Assembly: GCA_963971285.1 (NCBI GenBank)
Contig: OZ020251.1
Span: forward strand, 2,294,001-2,358,000
Reading direction: 5' to 3'
Length of the DNA: 64,000 nucleotides
Source: Astropecten irregularis
Lineage: Eukaryota; Echinodermata; Asteroidea; Paxillosida; Astropectinidae
The notes beneath the pieces were generated by a model that saw only the letters and a list, made by a program, of their open reading frames with translations, did not search any database and was not told the origin of the DNA. This document shows positions 32,951 to 44,149 of the stretch, one piece after another. Each line of letters opens with the position of its first letter. Position 1 is the stretch's first letter. The position numbers and the translations under genes were made by a program.

Positions 32951-33999
32951 CTGGAATAGTGAGTGACCTTAGCTACAAGGGGTCATGGCTTTTAATAACA
33001 AATGCAATTTTAATACATCAGGCGTTGATCGGGTACCCCGTACCCAAGTGAGCAACACTGCGATAGAGATATTGGTTTATTTCCACATGGCTACAAACGA
33101 TATTCGGTACCAGACTATGCAATATAGCAAAATAAACTTGTTCTACGTCATATTGTGCTATAAATTAAATGGATTTTACTATAGGCAACAATAATTGAAA
33201 TAGATAATCAAAAATCATCACAAAAGTTATGAAACTCTTTTGTTAACATTTGTATTTTTTATGAAAGTTTTTTTTTTTCATTTGGTCTCACATTAAAATG
33301 TTGAAATAATGACCATCTGTAAAGAGGACTAGCACAAGTTTATTTCAAAAGGCAGGTGGCGCTTGCACACATTTTATGGAAAGCCAAAAGTGACTTTTCT
33401 TTTGTAAAAACTACAAACGATATTCATAACGTCCTTAGTTATTTCCTTATTGTAGAGCAAAATGTATGTTTCATAAAAAGGGGAAATACATATTGATAAC
33501 AATTAAATGAAAACATTTGAAAAAATGTTACAAGTACTCTATTTGTATTTCCTTCCTCCATGTCCTAGCATGGTGGAAGGAAAAAAAATGATGGAATAAA
33601 ATTAATGTTCATGAATTTATCAGTAAATTGGTTTATTACTTGGTAACTATTTTTCAGGGCTTATGCCTAAGTACAATTTTGGCAGCGCATTCCAAACCAA
33701 AAAGTTTCAATAGCTGTTTCTTGTTTTCATTTTTAGGAAAATTAATTTTATGCATTTTTGTGGTTACTCATTGGAGTCATAAAACACGTACACACACACG
33801 CCCTCTACACAAATTCAAGATGGCCGCTTACAGAGAAGTGTTAATTAAATGTGGCTGAACCTGCACTTTCCTGATTATTTTTTCACCGGTACCTCAGCAC
33901 GCCTGACTACTTCCTAGCTAGAAGGAACGTGAAGTACATTAACCGATCTGTTGGGGGAGCTATTTAGAGCTTGAAAACTGGGCTGAAAACTCGGTAGAG
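32951..33999. promoter_or_regulatory. Shared upstream region of FAR and CCDC91
   Basis: About 1.05 kb separates the two divergent 5' ends. It is AT-rich with no MITE that I can recognise, unlike most other intergenic DNA here. AAGATGGCCGC (near 33830) resembles a YY1 site. The CCDC91 start codon itself lies in GAGATGGCGGAC, another YY1-like match. The promoter role is inferred from gene layout. Confidence 0.45.
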
Positions 34000-36900
34000 A
34001 TGGCGGACAACTGGGCGAATTTTCCCGTCGGGGGCGGTGGACATGGTGGAGGTGCGGCCCAGCCACCGGCCGGACTACCGGGTGCTCCTCAGGCCCAGCA
34101 GGGCCAGCCGCAAGCCCAGGTACGCTGCTCATTTCATTCATTCTGAAAGAGTTTCGTAGAAGACCGTCGCTTTGCTGATCGTGCACAGAGTCTAGTTTTG
34201 TTCGTGTGCATTTGTTTGAAATATTTTATTTTAAAAAATCGGAATATTTTGATAATTTAAGTCCCATACACTTCCACTTTGCAGATTCATGTTATCCTTG
34301 TTGTGGTTTGTTTTAAAACATAACAAAATTTAAAGTATGCCTAACTGTAGGAATTGGGCGATTGTACAGTTTGGGACCCTCCTGTGTTTTTGCATTGGAA
34401 TGTATTCACACCACAGCGAAAAATCCCTTACACGAATTGGCACGAAACGGTCGCAAGAGGGCGTCACGATCATCTCATTATGTGACGTCATCGCACTGAC
34501 CAAAAATGGAAGTTTTCATGAATGAAACTGACGCGCATGGGCACATACTCAGCGATGCCCACTCTAACCATAGTTACTTCGACAGACCTCGCCACGATCT
34601 TTCGAATGGTACCAAAAACATACAAATTTGTACATTTCTTCGACCTTTTGACCATTTTTGGTGGTGTCACCCGACGTTCGAGAACTGACGGACACCGCGA
34701 TCGTATTTGAACTTTGGTGAGCTGTATTTTTGTTGTCATTTTACCGCGAAACCGCGCCACCGTCTGAGTGTGATTGTTGGGTCGTTGAATATTCATATAA
34801 CGTGTGTTGGGTCTATTGGTTGTGTATGCTGAGAGCGCCACATGAATATGCATAGAATTGCATGGTCATCCGGAGATGTCGTACGGCCGACTGTTGATCG
34901 TTGCGTAGTCGTACACCGCGTGTGTTTGAATAGGCACATCGCGTAATGCGTGCCCCGTACGTGTCTGCAACGGCCCTGCGTGCGTGCGTAACGAGTTGGG
35001 CCAGCACATGGTTTCCTGTGACGTCACAAGCACGGCCTCGCGCTTTGACCAATCAGCGCGGCGCTTTTTACACACGGCACTGTTTCCATCCGTGTTACAG
35101 TGCATATGGGGAATTTTTCGCTGTGCACACTCATTCGTTCTGGCATGTGATAAAACATTGGAAGGTCCCAAATCGCCAGAAATTGGCCATTAACTGAATT
35201 AATTTCTTATAAAAAGTGGCTATCTTCTGTGAGACTCATTCCCAAAATCCATGGTTTTTACAACATGAAGTCATCATTTATTGTAATAACCAAACACATG
35301 ATATGTAAAAAAAACTGGAGTCCACGTGCAAATTTTCTGTCTGTTTTTTTTTTTATGATGAGAACAGATTTTCAAGGAACTGACGTCTCTTTGTTCGTTG
35401 CCATTTTCTTGTCTTCAGGGTGCAGCAGGTGGAATGGATGATGACTGGGGTGATTTTGGGGGATTTGAGGAAGCCACCCCTCCACCGCCAGAGCTGGGCC
35501 ACCAGGTGCCCCCTTCTGGGGTCGAGGCTAGACCCTCTCCATGGGCATCATTTGCTATCGGTATTAAATGCCTCCAAACTAGGCCTCCTTTGATTAAAAA
35601 ACAAAACCAAAGCCAAAGCCAAATAACGCAAAGCAAAACAGACACGACAGAGCAGAAACAAAGACATGATGAGATGAGATGAAAGACTTTATCAATTTCA
35701 AATTTCAAATTTTATCATTTATAACCAAAAACAAAATGAAGCTCTAGTAACAAAAGAAAATAAAATGAAGCAAACCAAACCAAAACAGCAGTAAAATGGA
35801 ACAAAACAAAAGCTACTTTATCCACTTCAAATGGCCATTTGTCATTTAGCCTTCTATAAAAATCCTGCTAGGATCAGAAGGCGTCAGGCCCTCCTTACTC
35901 CAAGGATTATTTCAGGTCATTATTTTGGTCGATGAGCAGTTTGTAGTCAGTTAATTACTTGTAATTAACTAGTAAATCTAATTGGTTACCGTACACATTT
36001 GTAACAATTTTTCTGCAGCTTCCGTTCAGAATCCATCAGCTGGGCAACCGGACCTCCTAATGGCACAAGCCCAGACCCAGCCTCCCGTCAAACCACAGAT
36101 GGACCCCCCTTTTGCCGACCCGGTGCCCCAGATGGCCGTTGCGGCTGCCCCTGAGCTCACGTCGCAGGCAGAAGCCTCCCGGCAGAACCAGCCGGCCAAT
36201 AACAACCTGGAGGACATCGATGTTGGGCTCGACGAGGACTTGTACGGAGCTGAGGTAGGCTCATTCACCTTGGTACAAGGTTGTAATATCCAGAAATTCT
36301 GTGACTTAAACTCTGTATCACAGAATAACCTCCTTCTCGGATGTCTTTTAATTCATCTGTTCTTTTTCTGGTTCTATTATATGAGAAACATTGCTTATCA
36401 ACGACCTGGGGCCAATTTCATAGAGCTGCTTAAGCCTAAAATTTGCTTATCCACCAAAAACCTTGATATATAATATCAGTATGCCTGCCAAATCTCCTTG
36501 TGAATGTTATGCTCGGTAACAAAGGCGGAATACAAGTCAAAAGCAGTAGACATCATGTGAACATTTGGTTCCTAATCATGTTTGGTCAAAGAAGACTTTT
36601 CATGCTTAAGGATATTTTGTGATTTAAAGCAGCTCTATGAAATTGGCCCCAGGTCGTTGAAATTAGCTCCAGGTCTGTGAAACTGTTGCTAGACAAGTGA
36701 GTTATTACACCTGTGTTTCTTCCCATAGGGGGCTGTTGGAGGAGCCCTCCCTGTAGAGAATCACAACGCTCCGTCGGCCGACGCCGATCATCTCGAGGAA
36801 GTAGACATGCTTCGGATGGAACCAGATGAGTTCCCTGCCAACCAGCGTCTAGTGAAGCGCTCGTCATCAACGACAGAGGTCTTCGCTGCCGAGTTGACGG

Positions 36901-39900
36901 GGAAAGTGGCCAGGCTTGAGGAGAGGCTGTCGGCAGCAGAAAGAGAAAAAATCCGACTACAAAAGGTTGGTGGCTGTAAGCGGTCTAAGCTCCATTACAG
37001 CAAGAATTCAAAAACCACTGCAATTTGTATTTAAGAGATGCTTGGAGTTAGGATGGCCTGACTCGTTTCGATCCTAACAGGATCTTTATCGAAGGCTAAA
37101 TGGTCAGAGTTAGGATGGCCTGACTCATTTCGATCCTAACAGGATCTTTATCGAAGGCTAAATGGTCAGAGTTAGGAGGGCCTGACGTGTTTCGATCCTA
37201 GCAGGATCTTTCTCAAAGATTTAAGGAGAGAGATGTATTCAAAGATGTTATTATCACCACGGAAGTGAGCTTGAAAACAACCTTGCAACGGGACATGCAA
37301 CACTTGGGATGCTATCTTCCTCTGTGCTGTTACAACCTAAGACATCTCAGGAGATTCCTTCACATCACACGCAGGCCGCGGCAGGACATACCACCGAAGA
37401 GAAGATAACCTTGCCATAAACTGCTCTTTTTGCCTCCCTTAGGTCAGAGAAGAACTGACGCAAAAGCTAGAAGCCTTGGACCAAGAGGTCAAAGGTCACC
37501 AGCAAGAAGCCAGCGAGCAGCGGCAACTGTATGAGCAAGTGCAGACAAGGCATGCCTCCGAGATGCAGGAGATCCGCAAAGCAGGGCACGACGCCCTAGC
37601 CATCATCGTCGAAGAATACAAGGTGACAAATTCTACGACCTAATTCCTTCCCCAAAAACCAAAACTGAATGGAGTGAAAAACAGTTTCAGACAAAGCACT
37701 GCTTTATGGAAGGATTTCCATTGCACAAATCCCATGTAGAATCAAAATTGATGTTCTTATGTAATTATGCAAATGTATTCTAATTTATGCAGGAATTATG
37801 TAAATGTGCAGTCCTCCAGCAGCAAGAAGCTAGTGAAAAGCAACTGCAAGTAGCTATCACAAAGGAGACTGAGAGGTGTAAAGATATCCTCCAAAGCCAG
37901 GTATGTTGCTTTCTATGTGGTTGATTTTTTTATTGAGGCAGGTAATCAAGGTTTTAGATGCCCAGATTGTTGCTCTGGGGCCTTTCTCAAAGCTCAGCTC
38001 CGGCTCCAGCTCCGGCTCCAGCTCCGGCTCCAGCTCCGGCTCCAGCTCCGGCTCCAGCTCCGTCTCCATTTCGTGAATCCATTATAAAAATACGGCTATC
38101 AAAATAGACACTTTTGGCTGCAGTTCGGAAGTAGATTCCCAGGTTTGAAAAAGAAAGCAGAGCTTCAGCTTCAATGAAAAACCACAACCTATATTTATAG
38201 CATATTGATAACAGAGACGAAGCCAGAGTCTGACCTGGGACCGAGCTTTGAGAAAGGCTCCGTGACTCCCTGTTTTTGGATCACAAACTGAATTTGGCAC
38301 CCATTTCCAAATTCCGGCTAAAAACTTTTGTAACTGAGCTCTTAGATTGTGAAAGTATGTTTTTCTTGATACAGCACGACAGGCTAGAAGGTGTCCTGGA
38401 TGATGAGAGGAAACAAAACGAAGAGAAAGTCAAGGAATCATTGCAGCAACAGTTAGACTCACAGAAGGCCATGCTGGAGACGTGTCTACGAGAAGAAAGA
38501 GAGAAGAGCAAACTAGAGTTACAAAAAGCAATTGAGGTGAGTGGAGTGGTATGGAGATGACGGTTTGGAGTTACTGGTTCTAGGCCTGGTTCTTATTCTA
38601 GGTCTGGTTCTGATTCTGATTCTGATTCTGATTCTGGTTCTGATTCTGATTCGGGTTCTGGTTTTGATTCTGATTCTAGGTCTGGTTCTGATTCTGGTTC
38701 TGATTCTGATTCTGGTTCTGGTTTTGATTCTGATTCTAGGTCTGGTTCTGATTCTGGTTCTGACTCTGATTCTATGTCTGGTTCTGATTCTGGTTCTGAT
38801 TCTGATTTTGATTTTGATTTTGATTCTGATTGTGGTTTTGATTCTGATTGTGATTCTGGTTTTGATTCTGATTGTGATTCTGGTTTTGATTCTGATTCTA
38901 ATTCTGATTCTGGTTCCTGTTCTGGTTCTGATTCTGGATCTAGTTCTAACTCTGATTCTGATTCTGATTCTAGTTATGGTTCTGATTCTGATTCTGATTC
39001 TGGTTCTGATTCTGATTCTGATTTTGATTCTAATTCAGGTTATGGTTGTGGTTCTGGTCTGGTTCTGGTTTAGTTTGTCTGACTGTGGTACCCCCCAAAA
39101 AATATTAATGATTTGTTTCCCCAAACAGGATGAACACACAAAAAACCAAGACGTTTTACAGAGGGCACTAGAAGAGGAAAGGTCAAAGGGCAAGGAGATG
39201 CTGGAGGCACAAAGGTCAGAGTCATCAAGGCTGTTAGAAGAAGACCGAAAAAATCACCGAGAGCTGTTCCAGAAGGAACTGGAGGAAGAACGACAAAGGA
39301 GTAAAGTGAGTCTGATTTCTAGTTTTGCTAATACACCTGTTTAATTGTACACCTGTTTCATTGTACACCTGTTTCATTGTACACCTGTTTCATTGTACAC
39401 CTGTTCAAGGAAGAGATAAGGCTATGTCCAAATTGCTTATGTAAAATCTGAGTCTATGGAGAATAGCCATAGCCAATACCATAGACACGTGTTTTGATGC
39501 AAGCCATAGCCATTGACTAATTTTCTTATGTTTTTGTTTATGTGGTAGGAAGCCATTAAGGCTGCATTAGAGGAGGAGAGAGTGCACCAACAAGAGGCAA
39601 CTCAACAGGCCATCTTCAAAGCCAGAGAAGGAATGGAAGAATACACAGCTGAACAGAAGAGGGTAAGGACCTTCAAATATAATAAGAATCAATCCATGTA
39701 ATTCTATTCAGAGCTATGCAGATTTATGTAGAAATATGTAGATTTATGTAGATTTCCGAATAATTGTATGTCAATTTATATAAATTAATGCAGATTTCAT
39801 ATACTTTTACAGAATCGGCAGATTTAAGTCTACATCAATGCAGCTTCAAAAGCTGGGGTCAAAGTACACTGCACAACATCATAGTATCTGTCATTATTGA

Positions 39901-40108
39901 GTTCTTGTAAAAAACAGTTGTAATGGTAAACCAGTACTTGATTGTTGTCTATCTTATGTAGCTGGATTCTGTAGTACGTCATCGCTCCATGGCCAGCTTA
40001 GATCTCTTCCTAGAGTGTGCAAGGCAACAACTGAAATCCTTAATGGACGACAAACCGGTGGACAAACCGGTGGACAAACCAGCAATCGCTCCCAACAACT
40101 CTTCCTAA
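34000..40108 (+). CDS. CCDC91: CCDC91 (p56), GGA-binding coiled-coil protein (10 exons, 540 aa)
   Basis: Accessory protein of GGA adaptors at the trans-Golgi network. Exons: 34000-34119, 35419-35560, 36019-36254, 36729-36965, 37443-37622, 37793-37900, 38375-38536, 39129-39305, 39549-39662, 39962-40108; frame kept throughout (1623 nt). The N-terminal 165 residues are disordered, Gly/Pro/Gln-rich, with [13 protein letters not shown] (47-59) matching the GAE-ear-binding motif of p56, and WxxF motifs WANF (5-8), WGDF (50-53), WASF (82-85). From about 220 to 520 it is heptad-like coiled coil, including [20 protein letters not shown] and a C-terminus [19 protein letters not shown], both close to human CCDC91. 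Human is 441 aa; the extra length is N-terminal. The donor of exon 4 (AAG|GTTGGT) is weak but the phase requires it. A KPVD triplet duplication precedes the stop. Confidence 0.93.
35850..35925 (-). repeat. 60-bp dispersed element, single unit (CCDC91 intron 2)
   Basis: ATCCTGCTAGGATCAGAAGG and CGTCAGGCCCTCCTTACTCC followed by the usual flank TTTCAGGTCATTATTTTGGT. One unit only, minus orientation relative to the 5.1-kb array. Confidence 0.75.
36408..36650. mobile_element. GGCCAATTTCAT-type MITE (copy 4, CCDC91 intron 3)
   Basis: Complete, about 243 bp, from GGGGCCAATTTCATAGAGCT to AGCTCTATGAAATTGGCCCC. It ends about 80 bp before exon 4. Confidence 0.85.
37038..37225 (+). repeat. 60-bp dispersed element, three units (CCDC91 intron 4)
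   Basis: Three 60-bp units with TTTCGATCCTAACAGGATC. The first two share TTTATCGAAGG where other copies have TTTCTCAAAGG, so they duplicated locally. Confidence 0.85.
37976..38263. mobile_element. MITE with expanded GCTCCG repeat (CCDC91 intron 6)
   Basis: Ends GGGGCCTTTCTCAAAGCTCA and GGGACCGAGCTTTGAGAAAG are inverted. Next to the left end, GCTCCGGCTCCA is repeated about six times (37998-38068), an expansion of the GGCTCC unit seen in the relative at 24175-24415. Confidence 0.75.
38580..39072 (+). repeat. TTCTGA/TTCTGG hexanucleotide array filling CCDC91 intron 7
   Basis: About 490 bp of 6-bp units (GATTCT, GGTTCT, GACTCT and variants) make up most of the 592-bp intron 38537-39128. It begins about 45 bp after the donor and ends about 55 bp before the acceptor. 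Frames open across it (38541-39344, 38774-39073) are repeat products. Read directly from exon 7, the intron reaches a TGA at once. Confidence 0.95.
39332..39405 (+). repeat. 16-bp tandem repeat (CCDC91 intron 8)
   Basis: Five copies of ACACCTGTTTCATTGT immediately after the exon 8 donor; the outer ones are slightly diverged. Confidence 0.85.
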
Positions 40109-40155
40109 GCCCGATGATCCAAGTCCCAGAAACCTTCACATCGGTATAGTATCAC

Positions 40156-40283
40156 AAGGGGTCAATTTCACCAAACTCATCGTAAATTACTATCAATCGT
40201 AGGACTAATATGATGCATTGTAGCCCTACGTAGGATACGATGGGTTATCCTTCGTAACTCAAGTTACGATCGATCGATCCCAG
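40156..40283. mobile_element. TTTCACGAAGCCCT-family MITE, 3' of CCDC91
   Basis: Starts GGGGTCAATTTCACCAAACTC and runs through GATGCATTGTAGCCCTACGT to GATCGATCGATCC. The far end is truncated. It begins about 50 bp after the stop codon, so it is probably within the 3' UTR. Confidence 0.7.
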
Positions 40284-42355
40284 TGCTCTTTGTACAGGGA
40301 CAATCAATTTTGACCCGCTCAAAAATTAGAGAGCCTTGTGAAACCTGTAGCAATCGAAGCCAGACTTTGGAGAGCTGAGGTCGTTGCCTACATTGTGGGA
40401 CAATTTTTCTCAAAACTAGGGGTGGCTGTTGATAGTTGAGTAGTTATTCAGACTAAAACTGCTTGTTGCAGTTAGGGGGACACGCCCCAAGTCAAAATAA
40501 TGAGGTGCTGTAGCCCCTCCCCGCAGGTTCCACCCCCATTGACTAGGCTTGACTCAAGGCTTCTTTCTGAGATACATTGTCTTGGGAGACTATTTTTATA
40601 CTGTTGTATAACTGTACTCCATCTTGTTTTGCGTTGCTTTTTATTTACATTGACGTACCTGAACTCATTCTACTCAGATTAAAACTCTTCTTGTTCATGT
40701 ACTCTGTGATCAGTTTTTATTATCATGATTTTTACCAAAATATTCAGACGACAGATTTCAAGATCTGTCAGCTTTTATGAGCACTTTGGGAAAAATAGGT
40801 TTATAGGTAATGTATAGGAGTTGTGCAAAACTATGTGAAACATTGTTTTGTTCTGAAAGCTCACTATTTATGAAGTTCCAAGCGAGGCCAATATTTCACT
40901 ACATTATACCCATCGGAAATGCTGTCATTCCTAAGAAAAATTAGGCTTGCCCTCACCGATGTAGATGAGCTCTACATACTCAGTGCTTGTTGAGTGCACA
41001 TAAACAAATTAATGTGCTGGCTCAGGCGGGATTCGAATCCACCACCTCCTACATTTCCAAATCTAAAAATCAGAAAAGCTGATTTCAATTGTAGCAAACA
41101 GGTACGGGGACAAGAACTTGCTCAAAACGCAAACCTCCGTTTTTGTTTTTTTGAAACACTAATTTTAATGAAATGTCCAAAGTATAGTTTTTTGGATGAT
41201 AAAAATGAGATGATAAAACTAGATGAATGGAATGAATATTTTTGTCGGACAAAATAGCATGACCAATAATGTCCTATATTTTTACATATGGGTCCTTCCA
41301 AATAGTCTTGATACAGTAGTCAATGAGATTTAGTACTTACTAAGGAATAAACAAGAAAATCAGAGCTTTTGGTTGCCATAGAAATTACTCAACCAGCATT
41401 TGTATTGCTGGACTTAAGCCCAGCTTGCAAACTGGCCTTTCAAATCCTTTCTCGTGAGATTTAGCCATACCTTAGCTTTGTAGAAAGTCCAAACTTTTGG
41501 TGTAAGCACTGATAGTGGTAAAGACCAAGGTACAATGTACATGTGACAATTTGTAAGAAAAACAAACTTATTTTATACTATGTACTATACGTAGGTAGTC
41601 ATTCTAAAGCTGAACCATTTAATGGTTTTAACTTCTTCTTTTTTGTATTTATGGCAGTCAGATTTTGATTGATTTTGATCAATATTCACATTTCCTTTTC
41701 TTCCAAGTCTAATCAAATCAAATCAAATCAAATCAGAATCATTACATTTTGCATCAGTTAAATCAACATTTGTGATTGTATGCTTGTTTTATAGAACATA
41801 CAATACGCAATGTGGTGGTTGTTCCCATGTCAGTTTTCTGACACATGGGGGCAGTATTTATCCAATGAGGTCACATTGGGACCCTTACTATGGGAAGCGG
41901 CTACATCTGTTACCATAGAGTCATGCATAATTTCAAGCCGTAGCCAAATAATTTGGACAGAGCCGTACTTATATTTCAGATTTGGAATCACAGTGGAGGT
42001 GCTAAGATTGATAAAACGGCTTGCAAGAATAAAGCGTCAGAAAGGCATAGTTGAATTTCTCCAAAAATCATATTTTTATAGTTCCTCTATAACATTACCA
42101 TTACAGCAACTAAATACACAGAATCTGGTGATCATTTTCATGAATCAAACGTAATTTCTAGAAAATATGAAATATTGTATGAATGTTTTGTTATCCCTCG
42201 TCAACTCAGTTAACTTTCTAGATCTGTTAACAATATTGTGTACTTTTACCTGCATGATATTTGCAAAATGTTATAAATGCAAAACTCTTCTTTCAAAATG
42301 TTCTAAGTCATCATCTTAGGTTGTTGCTTAATACATGTATATAACAGTAACATCA
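40284..42355. other. Intergenic, no gene supported
   Basis: Contains a reverse tRNA-like B-box (GGGATTCGAATCCACC near 41030), an AATCAAATCAAATC microsatellite at 41707-41735, and a GCCATAGCC-like repeat fragment near 41880-41950. ORF 41810-42154 (114 codons) has no recognisable domain. Confidence 0.45.
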
Positions 42356-42357
42356 AA

Positions 42358-42620
42358 TAAGCCGTATCCTCTTTGAGTGATCCCCCACGTACCGTTACTA
42401 GGTTGCAGCATTGCTGCGCTTATCGGTGAAATGATCCTTGGGGTATGGCGGTGTGTGCGTGGTTTCATGGCTTCTTACTGCCAAACGAACAAAGATAATT
42501 GACTACTGGGGTCACCACCAACACAGGGCTGGATGGCTCAGTTGGTAGAGCACCTGTACGGTTTTCAGGCCACCGGTTCAAATCCTGCTCCAGTCAATTT
42601 TTCTTTGTTCACTTTTCAAT
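42358..42620 (+). repeat. tRNA-like dispersed repeat, full copy
   Basis: Head GCCGTATCCTCTTTGAGTGA, middle GTTTCATGGCTTCTTACTGCC, then GAACAAAGATAATTGACT, core 42527-42597 with A-box-like TGGCTCAGTTGG and B-box GGTTCAAATCC, then AGTCAATTTTTCTTTGTTC. The sequences flanking the core are inverted copies of each other. Confidence 0.85.
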
Positions 42621-42827
42621 GACTTTTACAATAATGTTACATTTCAACCCAAAGCAAAATTAATTCCATCCAAACTCATGACAAAGATCCTGAATGAGTT
42701 CATTGATGTCTCTGAGAGTTTTCTCCTTGTAAAGAGCTCAGTATTCACTGGTACAATGCAATATTTGATTATGGATTTTGTTCTCAGGAGTCTTTAGATT
42801 GTAGAACAAAACTTAATACATGTCCAG

Positions 42828-43062
42828 TGGTCAATTTCATAGACCTGCTTAAGCACAAAATTTGCTTAAGCATGAAAAGTCTTCCTTATCAAACTTGATT
42901 GCCAACCAAATTTTCATGTGATGTTTTCTGCTTTTGACTTGTATTCAGCCATTGTTTACTGAGCATACAACATTCACAAGGAGTTTTGGCTGGCATACTG
43001 ATTTTATTTGCCAAAGTTTTCAGTGCTTAATCAAATTTTGGTGCTTAAGCAGCTCTATGAAA
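42828..43062. mobile_element. GGCCAATTTCAT-type MITE, interrupted at its right end
   Basis: Left end GTGGTCAATTTCATAGACCT, right end CAGCTCTATGAAAT followed directly by another MITE (43063-43171). The remaining end sequence, ATTAGCCCT, appears beyond it. Confidence 0.75.
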
Positions 43063-43171
43063 TGGGAGACTTTGGAGAACCGGTCTTCATGCAAAACAAC
43101 GCGCGCATGCTCACAATTGCGTACGTGTGCGCTGTTGATTTGAAGACCGGTTCACCAACGTCTCCCATTAG
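43063..43171. mobile_element. TGGGAGACTTTGG-type MITE nested in another MITE
   Basis: About 109 bp with inverted ends (GGGAGACTTTGGAGAACCGG and CCGGTTCACCAACGTCTCCC). AT lies on both sides, consistent with a 2-bp duplication in the host GAAATTGGCC end. The left half lacks about 20 bp found in the copy at 17506. Confidence 0.75.
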
Positions 43172-43372
43172 CCCTAGGTGACATGTGTTGTATGTGTGTA
43201 TATAATACAATAATGGTGGCATGGATAGTAATGGTGGTGGTTGGATTAAGTTCTGGATCATTACGGTATATGGGAAGTGAGCAGTGTAAGCTTGGTTTGT
43301 GCTTGTAGATACTGGATGGACACGCCTTATAACCCCTCCCCTCCCCCTCCTATTTTGGGCCAACCCCCTTTC

Positions 43373-43945
43373 CTAAATAAGCCATACACGGGTTTACACT
43401 TCGAAAAAAGCGCATGCGTGATAGTGCCTCTTTTTGAAGTCGCGATCAAAACCGCCGAAGTGTAAACCCGTGTATTGTCTTCGACAATGGACGGGCTTAC
43501 ACTTTGAAAAGTGCGCATGCGTGGAACTGCCTCGTTTTGAAGTTGCGATCAAAATCTTAGATGGCCGCCATGGTGTAAACCCGTGTATTTGCGAGATAAA
43601 TCTGAATAATAACTGGTACACAGGCTTCTTTCATTGCATAGAAACACCCCAGTTTGAATTTCCCAGACTAAAGACTCTGTTGCTATATCACATGATTCGG
43701 GGCAAGCCTTTACTTAGTTACATAACAGACGTCTTGCACCAATGCGCTGTTCATAATGGATAAGAATGGCACAAAGGAACCAGTCCATTCCAGAGATGGG
43801 TATCACTATGCAAAAGCTTTCCCTGAATCATGTGATATAGCAACAGAGTCTTTAGTCTGGGAAATTCAAACTGGGGTGTGTCTTTGCAATGAAAGAAGTC
43901 TGCGTACCAGATACTATTCAAATTTAACTCGCAAATGGCTTATTG
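43373..43945. mobile_element. Palindromic element carrying two tandem inserts
   Basis: The outer arms AATAAGCCAT and ATGGCTTATT are inverted, as are 43591-43700 and 43812-43932 (including a perfect 36-bp match around ATCATGTGATATAGCAAC). The left arm is broken by two tandem copies (about 43382-43475 and 43489-43590) of an element with ends CACGGGTTTACACTT and AAGTGTAAACCCGTG. No coding capacity is visible; ORFs here follow the palindrome. Confidence 0.7.
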
Positions 43946-43968
43946 CCCCACCCTAGACTTTCCCTAGC

Positions 43969-44147
43969 CTTTCATCAAGGCCTTCGTGGCTGTGTACAAA
44001 ATGTAACCGCAGCTAGGCAGGAGAATGTAACCCCAGAGTGACTGGACGGGAGACCACATGCACGAGCAGTGCCACTCGGCTAGTCTCCCTTCCAGCCGCT
44101 CTGTGGTTACATTTTGTACATAGCCACGAAGGCCTTGACGAAAGGCT
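43969..44147. mobile_element. MITE with CCTTTCATCAAGGCCTTCGT ends
   Basis: About 179 bp. The inverted ends are about 40 bp long (CCTTTCATCAAGGCCTTCGT...ATGTAACC and GGTTACATTTTGTACATAGC...GAAAGG) with two or three mismatches. It begins 25 bp after the composite element at 43373-43945. Confidence 0.85.
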
Positions 44148-44149
44148 AG

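Noticed and set aside
38541-39344. A 267-codon frame running through CCDC91 intron 7 into exon 8
   Set aside because: It reads a hexanucleotide repeat; only the last part is real exon 8. Exon 7 read through into the intron meets a stop within ten codons.
41810-42154. A 114-codon frame
   Set aside because: It overlaps degraded repeat sequence and has no recognised domain.
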